Shown: one piece after another, positions 11,207-26,200 of the stretch | Layout: every line of letters starts with the position of its first letter | Position numbering within the stretch: the first letter of the stretch is position 1 | Assembly: GCA_013407085.1 (NCBI GenBank) | Contig: JACCGJ010019086.1 | Span: 1 to 64,000 of the forward strand | DNA from: Atriophallophorus winterbourni | Lineage: Eukaryota; Platyhelminthes; Trematoda; Plagiorchiida; Microphallidae | Direction: 5' to 3' | DNA length: 64,000 bases | Translations under genes and position numbers: made by a program | The notes under the pieces: generated by a model | What the model was told of the DNA's origin: nothing | The model's input: only the letters and a program-made list of their open reading frames with translations | Databases searched by the model: none

Positions 11207-14200
11207 GTAAGCTTGTACTTGACGTTTGTTTAATCTTATATGCTCTAAAGTGAGCTGGCGAAGAAAAGTTGTTAGGATGCGTTCTAGTGAAAGCCGCTAT
11301 GATGCCGCTTTACTCGTTCACGAAACATGATTGTCTGCATGTTTGATCCGATGTGTAAACACCTCATCCCAGTGTCTTTACTCATTGTTATACACTTTGT
11401 AATTTTTTAAGCCCAGTCCTGCCCAGTTTTTTTAAAAAATTTCATCGTATCATCATTGCTTGATGACAGTCCTTTCTGCAGATGAAATGCTGTTTTCGGT
11501 GATGGTGATGATTATCATTTTTATTTGGTTGTCATAAATCGTCTACGTACATTATATGATTCGTTACTTGTTTCGCCACGGATGTGCAGTACTTGCGAAT
11601 TTCGTAGCGATGTATATATATGTACGGAAGCACAAGCCTGATTCATGCAAAGAGCCGCACAGTCAGAAACTGCACATGGGCTAAGATACTGTCAGGTTGC
11701 CAGTCCTGTGTAACCATGGTTTCAATGCGTAATTTTGTTACTACCGTTTCATGTCTCATCGAAAGCAATCTTACTGCTTGCATCCAGTGACTGTGAGTCG
11801 AACCGTTTTGCAGCAAATCCGTTCTGCACAAATGGCATTGAGTTAAATTGTTTTTTTTATCCGTTACGAGTTGCAATCGAACCTCGCTTAAATTTAACCG
11901 CAAATGTTCTTCAACTATTTATTAGCACTCTAAAACGTGACCGTATCCGCGTCCCATGAGCAGTTAGTCACATTGTGTCGCACTGAACTGACTTCGGGCT
12001 GCGGTTTCGTATGTACCTTGCCAGTGTATCATCTTCATCATTATGGACAGCATTACACCGTGTGCTTACCTAGCATATAACCATCACATGTTTAAATGCT
12101 AAACATATGACGAAGGGAGGGGTCTACTAAGCTGCTGAACTTGTAGATTAGGCACTGACACTGAGATGAGGTGCGTACACATCGTATCCCACACGCAATC
12201 AATCAAGTGCTGTGAAAGAGTAAGGTGCGTGCTCTTTACAGTTCCAAATTTTCATTAATTGCAGCCATCAATTGTTTTTCCTCGGTCCCATTTCTATATT
12301 TATTCACTTGTATTTCTTTCTTTCTATTTCTATTTTCCCCCTCATATCTGTCTAGGCCTGGGCAACCTGACAGTATTTTAGCCCACGTGCAGTCTCTGAC
12401 TGTGCGGCACTTTGCTTACGCTCTCATACCATACCATATTTATTCGCTTCACTTGGTTTTCGTATCAGACAAAACCGCTTTGGTGGGACTTACGAGCTCT
12501 TAGACACACAGTCACTGAGCAATTTGCCCTTGATTTATCATCACGACGTTGTCAAAAGTGTCAAACTGTCCGGAGATTTGGGTGTTGTTCCGTCTACTGG
12601 ACCGTTGAACAAAGCTTCCGCGGATCTCAGTCTGGACCCGGTTAATTTGGATATTGGCAAGCGGAAATTTCGGAAACCAAAACATCGCAAACCGCTCATC
12701 GAACGTTCCGTTCATCGGCGTTCGATCATGGCGGTTCAAAAGTGTCTCCAGGTCGGTTTTTACGATGTATTTGTGGAAAAATCGAAATATATCAATGGAA
12801 ATTTCCGAACCGTGTGTTTCACCGCGCTTTAATGTGACTGTCGAACAGGGTTCGGCCCTGTCTTTATTTTTTCCTGTATAAATAATCGTTGGTGCTTGGC
12901 ATGTATTCTTTCTGATTATAATGTCACCCCCCAACTTTCACAAAAATGGTCATCTATGGTATTTGATGCAGATACAACAGGAATTGTCGCGCATGCACGA
13001 ATAGTCACATTTATGTTCAAAACCCAGGAGCTAGACTATTTTTGATAGTTAATACACGCTTGACACCTTGACAGATGGTGTTACCTCATCTACTTGGCTC
13101 TAGCGTGTCTTTGAAATAGCCACGTGGACAGGCGGAACAGCTTATTCCGTTCGAAATATTTTTGAGTAGTTACTACTTATGAGTAGCAGCGATTAGGCGT
13201 AAAACTTTACTATCGCATTCGATCGGCCAACCAATGACTCTTCGGCCTTGTTCGCTGTTGTCTAAAAAATATAAGAGGGACATTTTTATGTCAGCTGTTT
13301 ATATTAGATTTTTGGTAAAAGTTTATTTCAACGATGTTCAAACAATTTTTAACTACTAAAGTGCCATTTTTATCGAGACATCATGAAATGTTTGTTGTAC
13401 TATCAGTTGTCACAAGAAGGCACACGCAACCTGACTAATTGTTCATTGAATGATTATCACACAGTTTTCTCTTTCAACGAAATAAAATTTTTGTGGTCAC
13501 CCAGTAATGCCGTTCCATTAAATCCTTCTTATGACAAAATCTGAACGCCTAGACATGGGAGTAATACCGCAACGTATAGTTTGGTGTGACTTACTATCAG
13601 CGGCCTAACTTTAGCAGGACAATCTTGCTAACTAATGTCACATTCATGGTTCACAATAACTTTAGTTGTGATGATATAGGCTTGTATAATATATTACCGT
13701 CTACCAGCTGTCACAGTCTCACAGTTCATACCGTGAAAACAGTTCCTTCAGCCTAAACTTGATGCTTACAGAAGCTTAAACTCTGACCGTGACTGGTTTT
13801 AGCTCGAATCCTCACGCCAAATGCCCACAAATCCTAACACCTTAATATAGGGAATTCCAAAATACGAACCTCCGTCATTTTCTAGTAATTTGACAATCCA
13901 TTTATTTTGCCTCATCCTGTTGAATCTGAGTGCGTGTACTTTTACCAATGTTTGTGAGCTTGATTTTTATTTGTTCTTCTCTTATCATAGGATTTCTGTT
14001 GGCAATTTCTTCGGCTGTGTTACAATCCCCTCATGCGCTCCATTCGATCGTCTCTCACCCGCCAACTCAGTCAAGAAAACGATGAAACCTATTACCTATG
14101 GGCCATGCGCTTTTTCATGGCATTCAGCCGTTTGTACCGATTCCGTTCCGACTATTTAAGGTGTGTTTCGCATCTTTTTTTCGGTTACCGTGGAGGTCGT

Positions 14201-17200
14201 TTGATGTTGTTTTCGCTTTGACCCCATTTTTTCCTTGTCACAGCGAAACGCTCAGTGCATCCACCTTTCATTGGATTTATGATCAAATTATGCACTACCG
14301 AGAAGTGTTGTTTTCTGATAAACGTGGTGGCGGAACCAACGAGCGTGCTCTACAAGCCTCTCGTCGTCTAGAATTGGCCGTTGCAGCATACCGGGAATTT
14401 CTCACCTGTTTAACCCGTATGCTCAAGGTGACTGATTTCGATAGGACACCGACAGCGGAGGAAACGGTGGAGAATGTTGAAAACCGGCTACGTGTCCAAG
14501 CTACAGCTGCCGAATCTATAATGGGTATGAGCTTGTAAAATAGGCTTGAATCAAATCATTTTATTGCTAATACTCGTCATCATGATTCCCATTTCATTAC
14601 AGCCAGCGTGTTTTACGTTTCTGAATATCAGGAGGTGTACCCTATGTTACTGAAAGATTTCAACGAGGCAGTCCAATCCAGGTAATTAAATTAAACGTTT
14701 TTCGGCGGTAAATTTTATTCTGTTTTCTGTATGACAATATCTTCTTACTTCTTCCAGGGAATATCTGCAAAACTTGGTCGAGGGCGCCCACCTGTTCACT
14801 ACATTATTGGCTGATCGGATGAACGAAGGTGCTCAAAAAGTTGTGATTCGTCGCCGTCGCACCGTGCGACGTAAACGAGGTTCAAAAGCTCGACGAGCTC
14901 ACCGAAAGGCCAACGAGGCAGTTGATGATGAGTCTCGGGAATTGCAGCACATGCGCCTTGAATATCAGTGGAACAATCAACTGGTTCCCGCCTTGATCGC
15001 TACGTTAACTGACCCAGCGGAAGAGAACGATGACGATCCAGATGATGCTGACGATTCTCGCCTATTTGATGCCGCTTCTTCCGGCTCGGAGGATCAGCAA
15101 ATTCGTTCCGCGATTCGACGAATCCAAGCGGCGCTGTTTGCTGGTCAAGCATCGCATGCACTTCGCTTAGCTCGTCGCCTTTGGCGCTTGTGGCCGGATG
15201 TAGCGCCCACTTCATTGGAAGACAATGACCCGGTTTCAAATGATGACCGAGTCTCCGTGCTCGACCCGGAGAAGCTAATCGTTTTAAGTGCACTCCGTCA
15301 AATTCACATGACGGAGTTCAATGGTAAGGGTTCATGCATCAGGGTGTGGAACATAAAATGATAAGACAATTTATTTGCATGTATTTCCATCACAAACACA
15401 CCACGACCGGTTTCGTGCTGTTTGCACTCATTAGGGAGGGAGGCAGGATCAGGATCCGCATGCGCTTGAAACAGTGGAAGAATGTTAAACAAGTTGCGCT
15501 TGTTTGCCACTGTTGGGAAAGTTAGTATGACCAAAATATTCAATCATATGAGCCCACACTTATATACGTAGGACTTAAACCCATGACCAATTCTATTTTC
15601 TTTCTATTTCTTTTGTCATATCTGTCTTGGCCTGGGCAACCTGACAGTATCTCAGCCCACGTGCAGTCTCTGACTGTACGGCACTTTGCCTGAAACAGGC
15701 TTGTGCTTTCACATTGCAAATTGCAAACCCATGACCATGAACAAAAATTTATTTGCGAGCATTTTCATCACACCTCACGACCTGTTTAGGGAAGTTTACA
15801 TTCATCAAGTTTGGACAGTAGGATCAGGATTCGCATGCGCTTGAAACAGTGGCAGAATGGTTAACAAGTTGCGCTGGCGAGTACTAACAGCACGAAACCG
15901 ATCCTAGTGTGTCTGTGTGATGGAAATGAACGAAAATAAGCTTTTGTTCACGTTCATGGGTTCAAACCCAGTTTACTTGAGTGTGACCTCATGTGATTGA
16001 ACAGGTTTGTCGTACCAACTTCATCCAGCAGTGGCATACAAGCACAACTTGTATATCAAATGATGTACTTTTTATCTCGGTATCGAGAAATATCCCTCTA
16101 CGCTCTATTCCGTGCCACGAGTATACCCATAGAATCCCATCACTGTTTGAACAAAACGCATTACGTGTCCGCTCATCGCGCATGCGATTCAACGATAACT
16201 TGAAGTAGGGTGAAACAATGGTGTTGCTTTAAAATGCTCGAACTTTGAGAATAGCGTGAACCGCATTCAATTGCATTGCCATCTTGCGCAACTGACTTCA
16301 TTGAAACGTGTTCACTCGACCGCACAACATTTTCGTGTGCGCACACTTTTCCATCTTGTACAACGCCACGGCTGGTTGTTTTCTCATTAAGGCCTTGCGT
16401 TCCGCTGCCTTCCCGTGCGAATTGTTAGCTAATAAAGTTTTATGAGGTTAGCTGTTTCTCTCTCATCAACGAGTGTGTTTGATTGTCAAACTGAACTCAT
16501 GCAACATAACGGTTTTTAACACATTCATCCACGATTCCATCTTCTCCGTCATGATTTTCACCCATCGTCAGTCAATTCTCATGTCGTATGCTAAGTCTGG
16601 TTGTGTGCGAGGTTCTCATCTATCTTGTTTGATTAGTGTTGTATGCTGCCAAGTGAAGTGACGAGGAAAACTTCTTATGGCCCGTGGCAGTGCAAGACGC
16701 GGGGAAGTTATCACGCTGATGTCAATCCACACGTTCACAACACTAGATTAAATGCGCGTTGCTTTCGAGGTGTAGGTTTGATTGGACCCCAGTGGTGTTT
16801 TCTGACGACTGCGTTCTAGCGACGGCTTTGTCTTGGCCAACAGAACAACACTCGCATTCCGAATCGTATCTTTTCTGGAGTGACGCTGTTATGCAGTGCA
16901 ATCAAGTTTGAAGAAAAAGGAGAAATGGAATCGAGAAAAGGGCAGTACTGTTGTTCGATGCCTGCTGATGTTCTTGTCTCCGATATCCTCGTGTTCGTTG
17001 CTCTTAGTATCCACTTCTTTATGTATGTCGCGCTATATGGTCTTTGTTGAACTGGTCCAAGTCACTGTCCGGGCGACGAAGATCAATCAATATACACGTG
17101 ATGCAGACACACTTTTGAATCACATGTTAGCGAAAGGTGGAGTAAATAGAAGTTTACAATAATAAATGTGTAGAGACACTGGTCTGCTGCATAGGCACCT

Positions 17201-20200
17201 TCTTCCAATGTGGATTTGTCTAATGTTATCCTGGTGTAGTAGTTTTTTAGATTTCACCCTTCCCCATCTTTTTATGATGTTACCGTCTCATGGTCGTATG
17301 ACAGTTAAACACTTGGTACTCGCTACCCACCTTCGTGCAAGCTCAATTCGTCCTCCACCCGTCAACATTTCCCTACCATCCAGCCTTCCTAAATGCACTT
17401 GGCTCATTCGTTTTATATGCTTAGCCAACCGAACTCGTTTATAATTAACCACCATAAATGTGTCCAGGCCTGGGTAACCTGTTTATATGCAGTCCATAAC
17501 TGTTTGGCCATTTGCTTGACGCTATGATTATGATTCCATGCGCATCAAATGGTAACCGTTAAACTATCGGCGGTTAGCCGTTTTTCCGTTGACCTGATCA
17601 ATGTGCCGAAATCGGATCCGGTTATTAAATCTCTGCTCCCGCGTTTCTACTGTTGCAAGTCGAGTTTTATGGTTAAGCTAATGATCCAAATATATCCAAT
17701 CTCGATTTCGCGGATGGTTGTCTAGTTGCATAACCTGGAACATTGTCTTCGAACCTCGGTATCCTCGAATAATTGTTATCGAAGTGCGCGGTCTTGTTTG
17801 CAAGCCGAACCAATACACTGCTTGATCTCGTACTGTTCACGGAATCGCGTTATCAAATTTCCGTTCCAGACGACGCGAGTGCCAGCAGCGCGGATGAAAA
17901 CACATCGGAAACGGAATCTAGCGGAGTTGACGACCTTTACAACGAGGAACTCGGCGCCGCGGACGATGAACAACAAGTGATCGTGGAAAAAGAAGTTCCA
18001 ATGGACGTGAATGTCTTCATGTTTGCGTTTGCGCATCCCAAAGTTGTTCATTGCTTCACGTACGTCTTTTCGTTTCCAATCAAAACGTCAATATTTTGCG
18101 TTTGGTAACAAGCGATCAACATCCCGTGTTGCTGTATTATGCTTTTAATCGTTTTCCCACTGTATGCGCATTTCTACGCCTGTCGGTTTACATTCAGATC
18201 ATGACACATGGTCTTTTTTGAGTTCTGCCTGATCGGCCGCCATCGTAAGAATTTCTGGTCATGAAATGTGGAACAGTGATCGAGGTAAACGGACCTCACG
18301 AGTCTGTATTTGCGTTTATTATTAGGTTACTCTTTATTAGGCTGCTAAATTGATTGGCTGCATGCTGAAACAGACTGGTGTCTCACTACCATTTCCTGTT
18401 CCTTCTTCTTCCTCATATCTGTCTAGGCCTGGGCAACCTGACCGTATCTTAGCCCACGTGCAGTCTCTGGCTGTGTGGCACTTTGCCTGGATCCGACTTG
18501 TACTTTCATTCATTCATTCATTCATTCATTCAAGCTGCTAGGGCTGCTGAATCACACGAATCGTGCAGATGGTGCTTTAACGCACACGATGTCATACAGC
18601 TGCAGTTTTTTTCCATCATAATCTTTTATATACCTCCTTGTTACATTCAGCTATGCGGTTGTCCCTCGGACCCGCTTCTACCAAGATGTTCGATGGTTAT
18701 AGTTCAGAAAATCTCAGTCTCTGCCGGCTGTTATGCGTGTCGAGAATGCTAATTGTTCTCCTCCTTCTTCCGTACAGTTGACATGACACTATTTCTGCTT
18801 ACACACATCACCTTGGTTATACTAACAAAATCCAGCTAGAAAACATGCATCGACCTTCGAGCACGATTAACTCGGTCGTCTTTTTTTTACAAACCTGCGT
18901 TAGTGAACAAAACACGCTAATATTGGTGCTACACTTCTTTTTTATTACTCCAACTCATCCTTCAGAAATCAGTGTCTTTATCGATCAACCTTAACGTATT
19001 CGAAGCTAAACATATCCTTAATCAACAGCTTTTTCGTAAAACATCATACACTGTTTTCTGAATGTACGAATCCTGCGATACTTTTGTCAGAAAGATGTTC
19101 TAGCCCAGGTTCACCATCTGTGCGAAAAGCAAGATTACGAGTCATTAACAGTAAAATAATTGACTGCGCCGAACCTTTCACCAGGTGATTCTTTGTGCTA
19201 TTCGGGCATTTTCTTTGCCTCACCCGCAAGTCAAGATTGTGTGAGTATGTTCCCCACCTCAGCCAGCGAATTCTCCCATTTAGGCTGGATTCCTGTCAAT
19301 GACAGGACATGTGCCGTCAGACTTACAACCTCAAGCAAAGTAGAACTATCTTCTACACTGAGTGCCGTTTAGCCCAGATCCTCAACACACTCAGGCGTAA
19401 CATCGGTACCAACTATAGTTGGGAAAGTAACTTCCTACATCCTACTACTTCGTGTTAGCCCACGTGCAGTCTATGACTGTGCGGCACTTCGTCTGGATCA
19501 GGCCTGTGCTTTCATACCATACATACATACATACCACTTCGTGCTAAAGAATGCGGCCCACTGGCTCTGTTGGCCTGATTGACAATCCAAAAGTGCGCGC
19601 CATCGGAATCGTTCATCACCGCTGCAAAACGTTTCTTGCAAACCACTCGCACCATAATAATGCCAGCTGATTTTCCTTTTCATTCATCTACTTGAATTTG
19701 GCTTCGCTCGGTTTGCTCACCACAGTTTGCTGCTTGCTGATTACGCGACCAATCCTCGATCGACAAACCACGCCGTGGTTCACTTGATTCATCGTCTTAC
19801 CGTGCGGCAGAAACTGCTCGGATCGTTCTTTCAGCTACGGCTTTTTCACGTGTTTCAACAATTTCTGCACGATCGCGCAGCTTCCTCGCTTCCCGAATTC
19901 AAGGTACGTGGGCTGGTTTTATAGATTGGATGCTTTTCGCACACGCGTTCTCTTATTTACTTGGCTAATTGTTCATTGATATCCTCGTACAACCGGGGTC
20001 TTAATCCTTGATATTCTTTAACGCTATAACCAAATCAGTTTGACCGTTGTTGTCTGTACACCCAACTTAAAGTAGGCGTCCAAATTTGGATCTTATCCAT
20101 AGTTCTCTGCTATATAGTTCAATCTTCTCTTCCCTGTCATTTACTGTTTAGTGCAACATTTTCCCTACCCGTTCATAGTCTCACTAGTAAAGATCTACCG

Positions 20201-23200
20201 TAGACATGGTCTTCTCTCAAAGTTATGTTCATGTGAAGTTTAGGGAACGTCATATGCTATTATGTGTTTGTTTTGCACGGATGTGCAATCTGCAGCACTT
20301 CTGCTCTGTGTGGCTAACCGCGCTAAATTGATTGGCCACCGGTAGTGAGCTGCATGCTGAAACACGCTGGAGTCTCACTACCATTTTTATTCTATTTTCT
20401 CTCTCGTATCTCTCTAGGTCTGGGTAACCTGACAGTATCTTATCCCACGTGTAGTCTGTGACTGCATGGCACTTTGCCTGGATCAAGCTTGTGCTTTCAT
20501 TCATTCATTCATGCGTTGTTTTTATTGATTTAACAATACGTTCTGAATACGTTAGCAACAACTGTTTTTCAAAATACTCGATCGTATATGCTGAATTCCC
20601 AGAAATCGAAATTTGTCATTTCCTTCTACCGTGGTGAGGTTCTCAGCGTACTTCATTGCTGGTGCTTCACAGGCTGTTTAACTTTGGTCAGATGTCAAAC
20701 AAGCTTGGCGTCTTACCACTAACATCGTTGAGAATTTTCACAGAATACTGTTTGGTTGCTGTTAGTCGATAGATTTCTTTGCCTTCGCACATCCATCTTT
20801 ACTTGACTAGTTGCATGTCAGTTCGGTTGAAGTGAACGTCTTCTCAATCCTGATTGCATACGGTTATTTCGAGCAGTTATGTTTAAGTGTTTTGGAGTGT
20901 GGATTTCCCCAAAGCATAATCCAGGCAAACAATAAAATTATAGTTACTGTAATCAATAACCTTCCGGGTAGTCCAACACGTTCTCGCTAGTTGTCCGGCA
21001 CCGTTGACCTATCCGCAAAGTCTTATTTAGGTTTGCATATTTTTGCTCCGGACTTTCCGGGTGTTTGATCTCGGGATATAATGGTGTATGTTAGCCTGGA
21101 CAACCTGGCAGTTTCTTGTCCCACGCGTAGTTTCTGACTTTGCCGGGTTCCAGGCTGGTGATTTCATAACTCTTAACCGAGAAGATCACATTAATGACCT
21201 CTCTTGAGAGGTATCACTGCTACATCACTGCCATTTAAACTCTAACTGTTGCAAATCGAATTGGAGTGTTTACGTTTTATTCTGCACTTGTTCCCCATTG
21301 GGGCTCACCAACGTTTCCCTTTTTGTGACCGGCCAAAAGTTATTAATTGTCATTTGGTGTATTGTTGGCTCGAAATAATACACCGGCGTGATGCGAACTC
21401 CCGTGCAGTCGCATTCAACCTCGTACGAGAATGGCTCTGTCAGACGCTTGATCGTGAATGCGGTCTTTGTCTATTCACGGTCTAATCACACCTATTGACA
21501 TTGGGCTTACTAGTCCGGAAGGGGGACTTTGGAGGTATTGTGTGTGGTATCGTAATGAGGCTGCTGAATGCAGATCACTCCGACAGTGCGCAAAATCCAC
21601 TGAAATGGCTGACTAGGGCCTATCGGTGAGATCGCTGCGGGACAGTGGTTCCTCCCGAAACGAACTGTTTGGCCATTTGAACCGCGGTGGAACATGAAAA
21701 TGTCATGCGCTTGTGATGTACAACCATAGTCGACATCTGCCAAAGGAAAAGCACAAAAACAACAGTTAGTTTATTCCGTCTCACTCACGACCAGTTTCTC
21801 TGTTTACGAGCAGCACTCGATATTAATCATGCTCTCTTGACCCCGCCGATCTTGTGAAATTTCGACTGCATTGTGCCTCCTGATTTTGGTAAGGTAATCA
21901 ATGACATTGATGATTGAATTGTTGTCAGCTTTCGCATGCCGATCAGTTTTTGCAACGTTTGCTGGGCGTGTTGAAAGCATTGTCACTGTCAGTGAGACTC
22001 CAGGTTATTTACCCGTGCACCTCAATCTTTGTTCAAATGCACTTCGTTTACAGCTTTTCATACTTACTTGTTTTCGGTGGTGACATGTGCCTGGATTGCA
22101 TTCCTGACGAAGTTCTCTGTTTGTTTGTTCAAACTAGTAGCTATTGGATAGCACTTGCATTTTTAGAGGTAGCAGTCTTAAAACATCATACTGAAATCGA
22201 GACCTTAACAGATTATCACAGAGACCAATCAATTCTGCGCAGAGTTGCATGTGTAAAACGGTCATAACGCAGTGCACGGGTGTGCAAAGTGCACGGATGT
22301 GCACGGTGCTGCTAACACCGGTCTAAATTGATTGGCAACCGATAGCGAGCTGCAAGCTGAAACACACTGGAGTCTCACTATCATTTCTATTTTCTTTCTC
22401 ATGTCTGTCCAGGATTGGGAAACCTGACAGTATAAGCGAGGTTGGAAGAATATGTTGTTTATATTTGTGACTACTCATCCGTGCCAAGCCTATCAGATCT
22501 AGTCGGTGTTAGCTTACACTGTATCCGATGGGAAGACCTGACACGGAGATCTCTCCGGTTGGGCGATCACAACAACTGTTGCTGACTCCTGAACCGGTCG
22601 GGCAAACAAAGCTACTCAAATGTGCCAGTCTGGAGAACAGTTCATAAACGCTTAATTGCGATCGGTCAAACGGTGGACGGTAGCCCAGGTTGTTAAGGCG
22701 TGGGACTACAATGGTGGTCGGGGTTCAAATCCCACCCGAAGCGGAGGATATGCACTGCTGATGAGCTCAAATAAGAGCGAAACTCGAGTCCAGTGCTTCC
22801 ATTATGGACCGTCGTGATCAACTTTGTGAATAGTTCGATGGGCTTGGCACGGATGAGTAGTCACAAACCTGACGGTATCTTAACCCACGTGCAGTTTGTG
22901 ACTGTGCGGCACTTCGCTTGGAACAGGTTCGCGTTTTCATACATATATGCCACAGTGTTTGATCGAAGATCTGAACACCCGACTACAATGTTTGACCATT
23001 TTTCGCTTGCAGGATTTGGTAAATTTGATCAAATATATCTTGCGCAAGTTTTTCGAAACCGCCAAAACCAACGAATGCCTTCTTCTGGAACTTCTTTTCT
23101 ACAAAACGGTCAAAGAAGGCTACGAAGTCTATCAAGGCTATGGCACGTTCACTGACACGTAGGTTTCAACGCTCATCTCGTGTATTCGCATTCATGGATG

Positions 23201-26200
23201 CCTCCTTTGCATAATAATCTTTAACGCTTTTCAGCCGGAAATCATCAAAATGGACCACGGAACTAGACGAGGAATTGACGAAGTTGTTCGAAGCGTATCG
23301 CAATGACCCGGTTCCTAAAGGTTAGTCCAAATCAGGGTTTTCAAACAATGGCATGAAAGCACAAGTCTGATCCAGACAAAGTGCCCACAGTCAGAGACTG
23401 CACGTGGGCTGAGATACTGTCAGGTTGCCCAGGCCTAGACAAACATGAGAAAGGGTGCGAGGGAGCATTCCATTGTTTATGCGATATGCTTACAAGTCTT
23501 GTTTAAAGTGTTGTCATTTTCTGATGCTTCTTTGTAGATTTTTCAGCGTATTCTGTATTCATACAGTAGTCCATTCTCTTGTGTATTTTTATAAGCGGTG
23601 CGATAGCATATTAAAATATTTTAGGGGTGCGGAGCATTAAACATGTGGGGAACCGCTGGTCTAAATATATACATCATCTTTCTCATCATTTTACCAACGT
23701 GTATATTCGTGCAATTTCGTTCAATCTGTTGTGCGAGACTGCACGCTACAAAGCGCAACCTTTTAACCAGTTCGCTGCTTAATTAAATCCGAGTATGGTA
23801 TGATATGAAAGCACAAGCCTGATCCAGGCAAAGTGCCGCACAGTCAGAGACTGCACATGGGCTAAGATACTGTCAGGTTGCCCAGGCCTAGACAGATATG
23901 AGGAATGAAAAAGAACAGTTCTGTTCCGAGTGTGTAACATAGTCATGTGCGCTACGCTTCTCTACGGTTGCGAAGCGTGGTCGATTCGCTGTTTGTCTGG
24001 TTTTAGCGCCTGCGACGGAATGCTCACATTCGGTGAGAGAATCGTGTTGCTAACACAGATGCTTGCGAACGGGTGTTAAGCTCAAGAGGCCTCGAACTGA
24101 AACAATTGCGGATTGGCGATGGCCGCTGCCCGTTTTATGAATGCTATTATACCACCTTTTATTGGCAGAACCTGATAGAGGCTGTGGGAAACAACCGGGT
24201 ATCCAGCTTGGCGTACTGGAGTGGAGAAATTCGCCGTCGCATTTAGCTCAGCGGGACATATTTAGTTGCCCGGATGGAATCTGTAGTGGATAGTGAAGAA
24301 TGGATCCTGAGACTGCGTGGGTTCCCGTTATATCCACATACAATTTTGACTCCGAGACAACCACAGAAGAACGAAGACCGTGCGTGGACAAAGAGTATAT
24401 TGTTATTAATGCGTGTGTTGACTATGTACAAATGGTACGTAACAGATGAATATCGTTAACTGAGTTAACGAACAGAAAATCGAATAAATGTAAGTGATAA
24501 CGATAACAGGAAATCGATAAATCAATATGACGTTATAGGCAAACGAAACGATAATGTCTACGTTAACCAATTAAGATGATACAAAATATAAGACTGTACA
24601 AATTACTATAGAATTCCCCCCTAGAGCATGGGGAACAAGAAAAAAGACACTCGAAAATAGCATTAGGTTATGAAATCATAAAACTTTAGGGGACCTTCCG
24701 ACCAGAACGTGTTTGTCTGTTAGGGTCGGGTGGATTGAGACACGAGGGTAATCGGGGTTTATCAGGGGAATTAGGAATAAGTTTGGTTTCTGGCGAATCG
24801 GAGTAACTTTTCTGGTATTTGTTTTCGCTTCCGATGTTGGTTCTTCGTAAGCGACTTTTAGACGATCAATACTGGCGGTTTCTTTTGGTCCATTCCGGTC
24901 AATAACGAAATACTTGGGATACCTGCTGAGCGAGCACCTTGTACGGAGCAGTGTATGGTGGTTGAAGTGGTCGACGTACATGATCTACACGCACAAACAC
25001 AAAGTCGCAGGTTTGTTCGCCTCCGTACAGGCGACCCTTTCTTCGTATCATCTTCACTGCACATCACGAATGTCGTCTAATTATCGTTTTATCCCGGATT
25101 GATTGTTATATCATCCACATAATTTGCTCTACCTTCGAAGGATCTGATCTGGTCGATGTACTTCTGAAGCACCTTTCGGATCAAACAAAAACACGCCGAC
25201 AACTCATTTCCCGCATGATCACTCTCGACCTCATCGATTCCGTTAAACAGTTGAAACAGATCACGTGAGTTCCCTTGCATATCATATCCGCAGTTTCGTT
25301 GTTTCGCATACACGTTAATTGTAGTCGTGCACATTGTGAGTTTGATAGTTTTTTCTCATGAACTAATGTTGTTTTAAGATCGAACTACACTCAAATCTCG
25401 GTACTATGCCACCTCGTTACTATGCCACTCTCGCTACTATGCCGCTTTTGCTCGGTCCCGACAAAATTCAATACAAAATAAATTTACTATGCCACTCCCT
25501 ACTCTCGCTACTATGCCACTATTCTGTGACTATTTAAAAGTGCATTTTTGCGCATTTTACGCATTTAGTCAGCCTGTTTCAAGGTCAAACACGCGATGTT
25601 TCTCCCTGACGCCGGCTACAACAAGCCAATAATCTCACGCACAACGACAAGCCTCTTTCCTACTCTTGCTTTAAGTATCGATAGATAGACCTACGAAAGC
25701 GCGCGCACAAACAGACACTCACAACAGTGACATCGTTATTTTTCAAACTATTCAGCCCATAATGCCAGCTCAGAAACGCAAGCTAACCTACTTTACGCTG
25801 AAGGAGAATTTCGAGATCATCGATGCTGCGAAGAAGGAGCCGAATCAGTCCAAGTTGGCGAGGGAGTTTAGCAAGAAATAGGCGTCGAAGTTAAGAGAAC
25901 AACCGTGAAGGGCGTTCTCAGCAAGAAGGATGCAATTGAAGCTGCAATCAAAGCTGGAGTTCCATAGAAGCGCATGAAGCTGACGCAGCCTTACGACCCA
26001 AAGTTTGAGGAGGGAGTGCTGATGTGGCTGAAGCAAGCAAGAGTACTGAATCTGCCTGTCAGCGGCGATCTAATCAAGAAGAAGGCGATAAAACTGGCCG
26101 CGCTGATGCACATCCTAGACTTCATTGCGAGCGACGGTTGGTTAGACAGCTTCAAGAAGCGCAATGGCGTCACGTTCAAGACAGTGCAGGGCGAAGCTGG

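Larger units (their letters stand above)
22434..22865 (+). mobile_element. Hammerhead-bearing SINE (tRNA-like plus ribozyme) inserted into SINE-A
   Basis: The 432-bp insert is flanked by a 13-bp target-site duplication with one mismatch. It contains a tRNA-like segment (22680-22739), a type I hammerhead ribozyme (22743-22800) and a 3' end GGCTTGGCACGGATGAGTAG. Near its left end, 22463-22493 is an antisense copy of the last 31 bases of the element with one mismatch, so the insert is bounded by an imperfect inverted repeat. Combining a pol III-type promoter with a hammerhead is the known design of the Sm-alpha SINE of schistosomes; this element is comparable, but I cannot say it is the same family. 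The roughly 190 bp between the antisense end and the tRNA-like part are unexplained. Confidence 0.85.

Noticed and set aside
12303..12430. Recurring peptide SYLSRPGQPDSILAHVQSLT at several loci
   Set aside because: It comes from reading SINE-A in one frame; repeated DNA, not a protein family.
15000..15293. Minus-strand frame over TIMELESS exon 11
   Set aside because: Shadow of the acidic and basic coding stretch on the plus strand.
22680..22739. tRNA gene
   Set aside because: Box A and box B are present but there is no acceptor stem and it is followed directly by a ribozyme; it is a SINE head.
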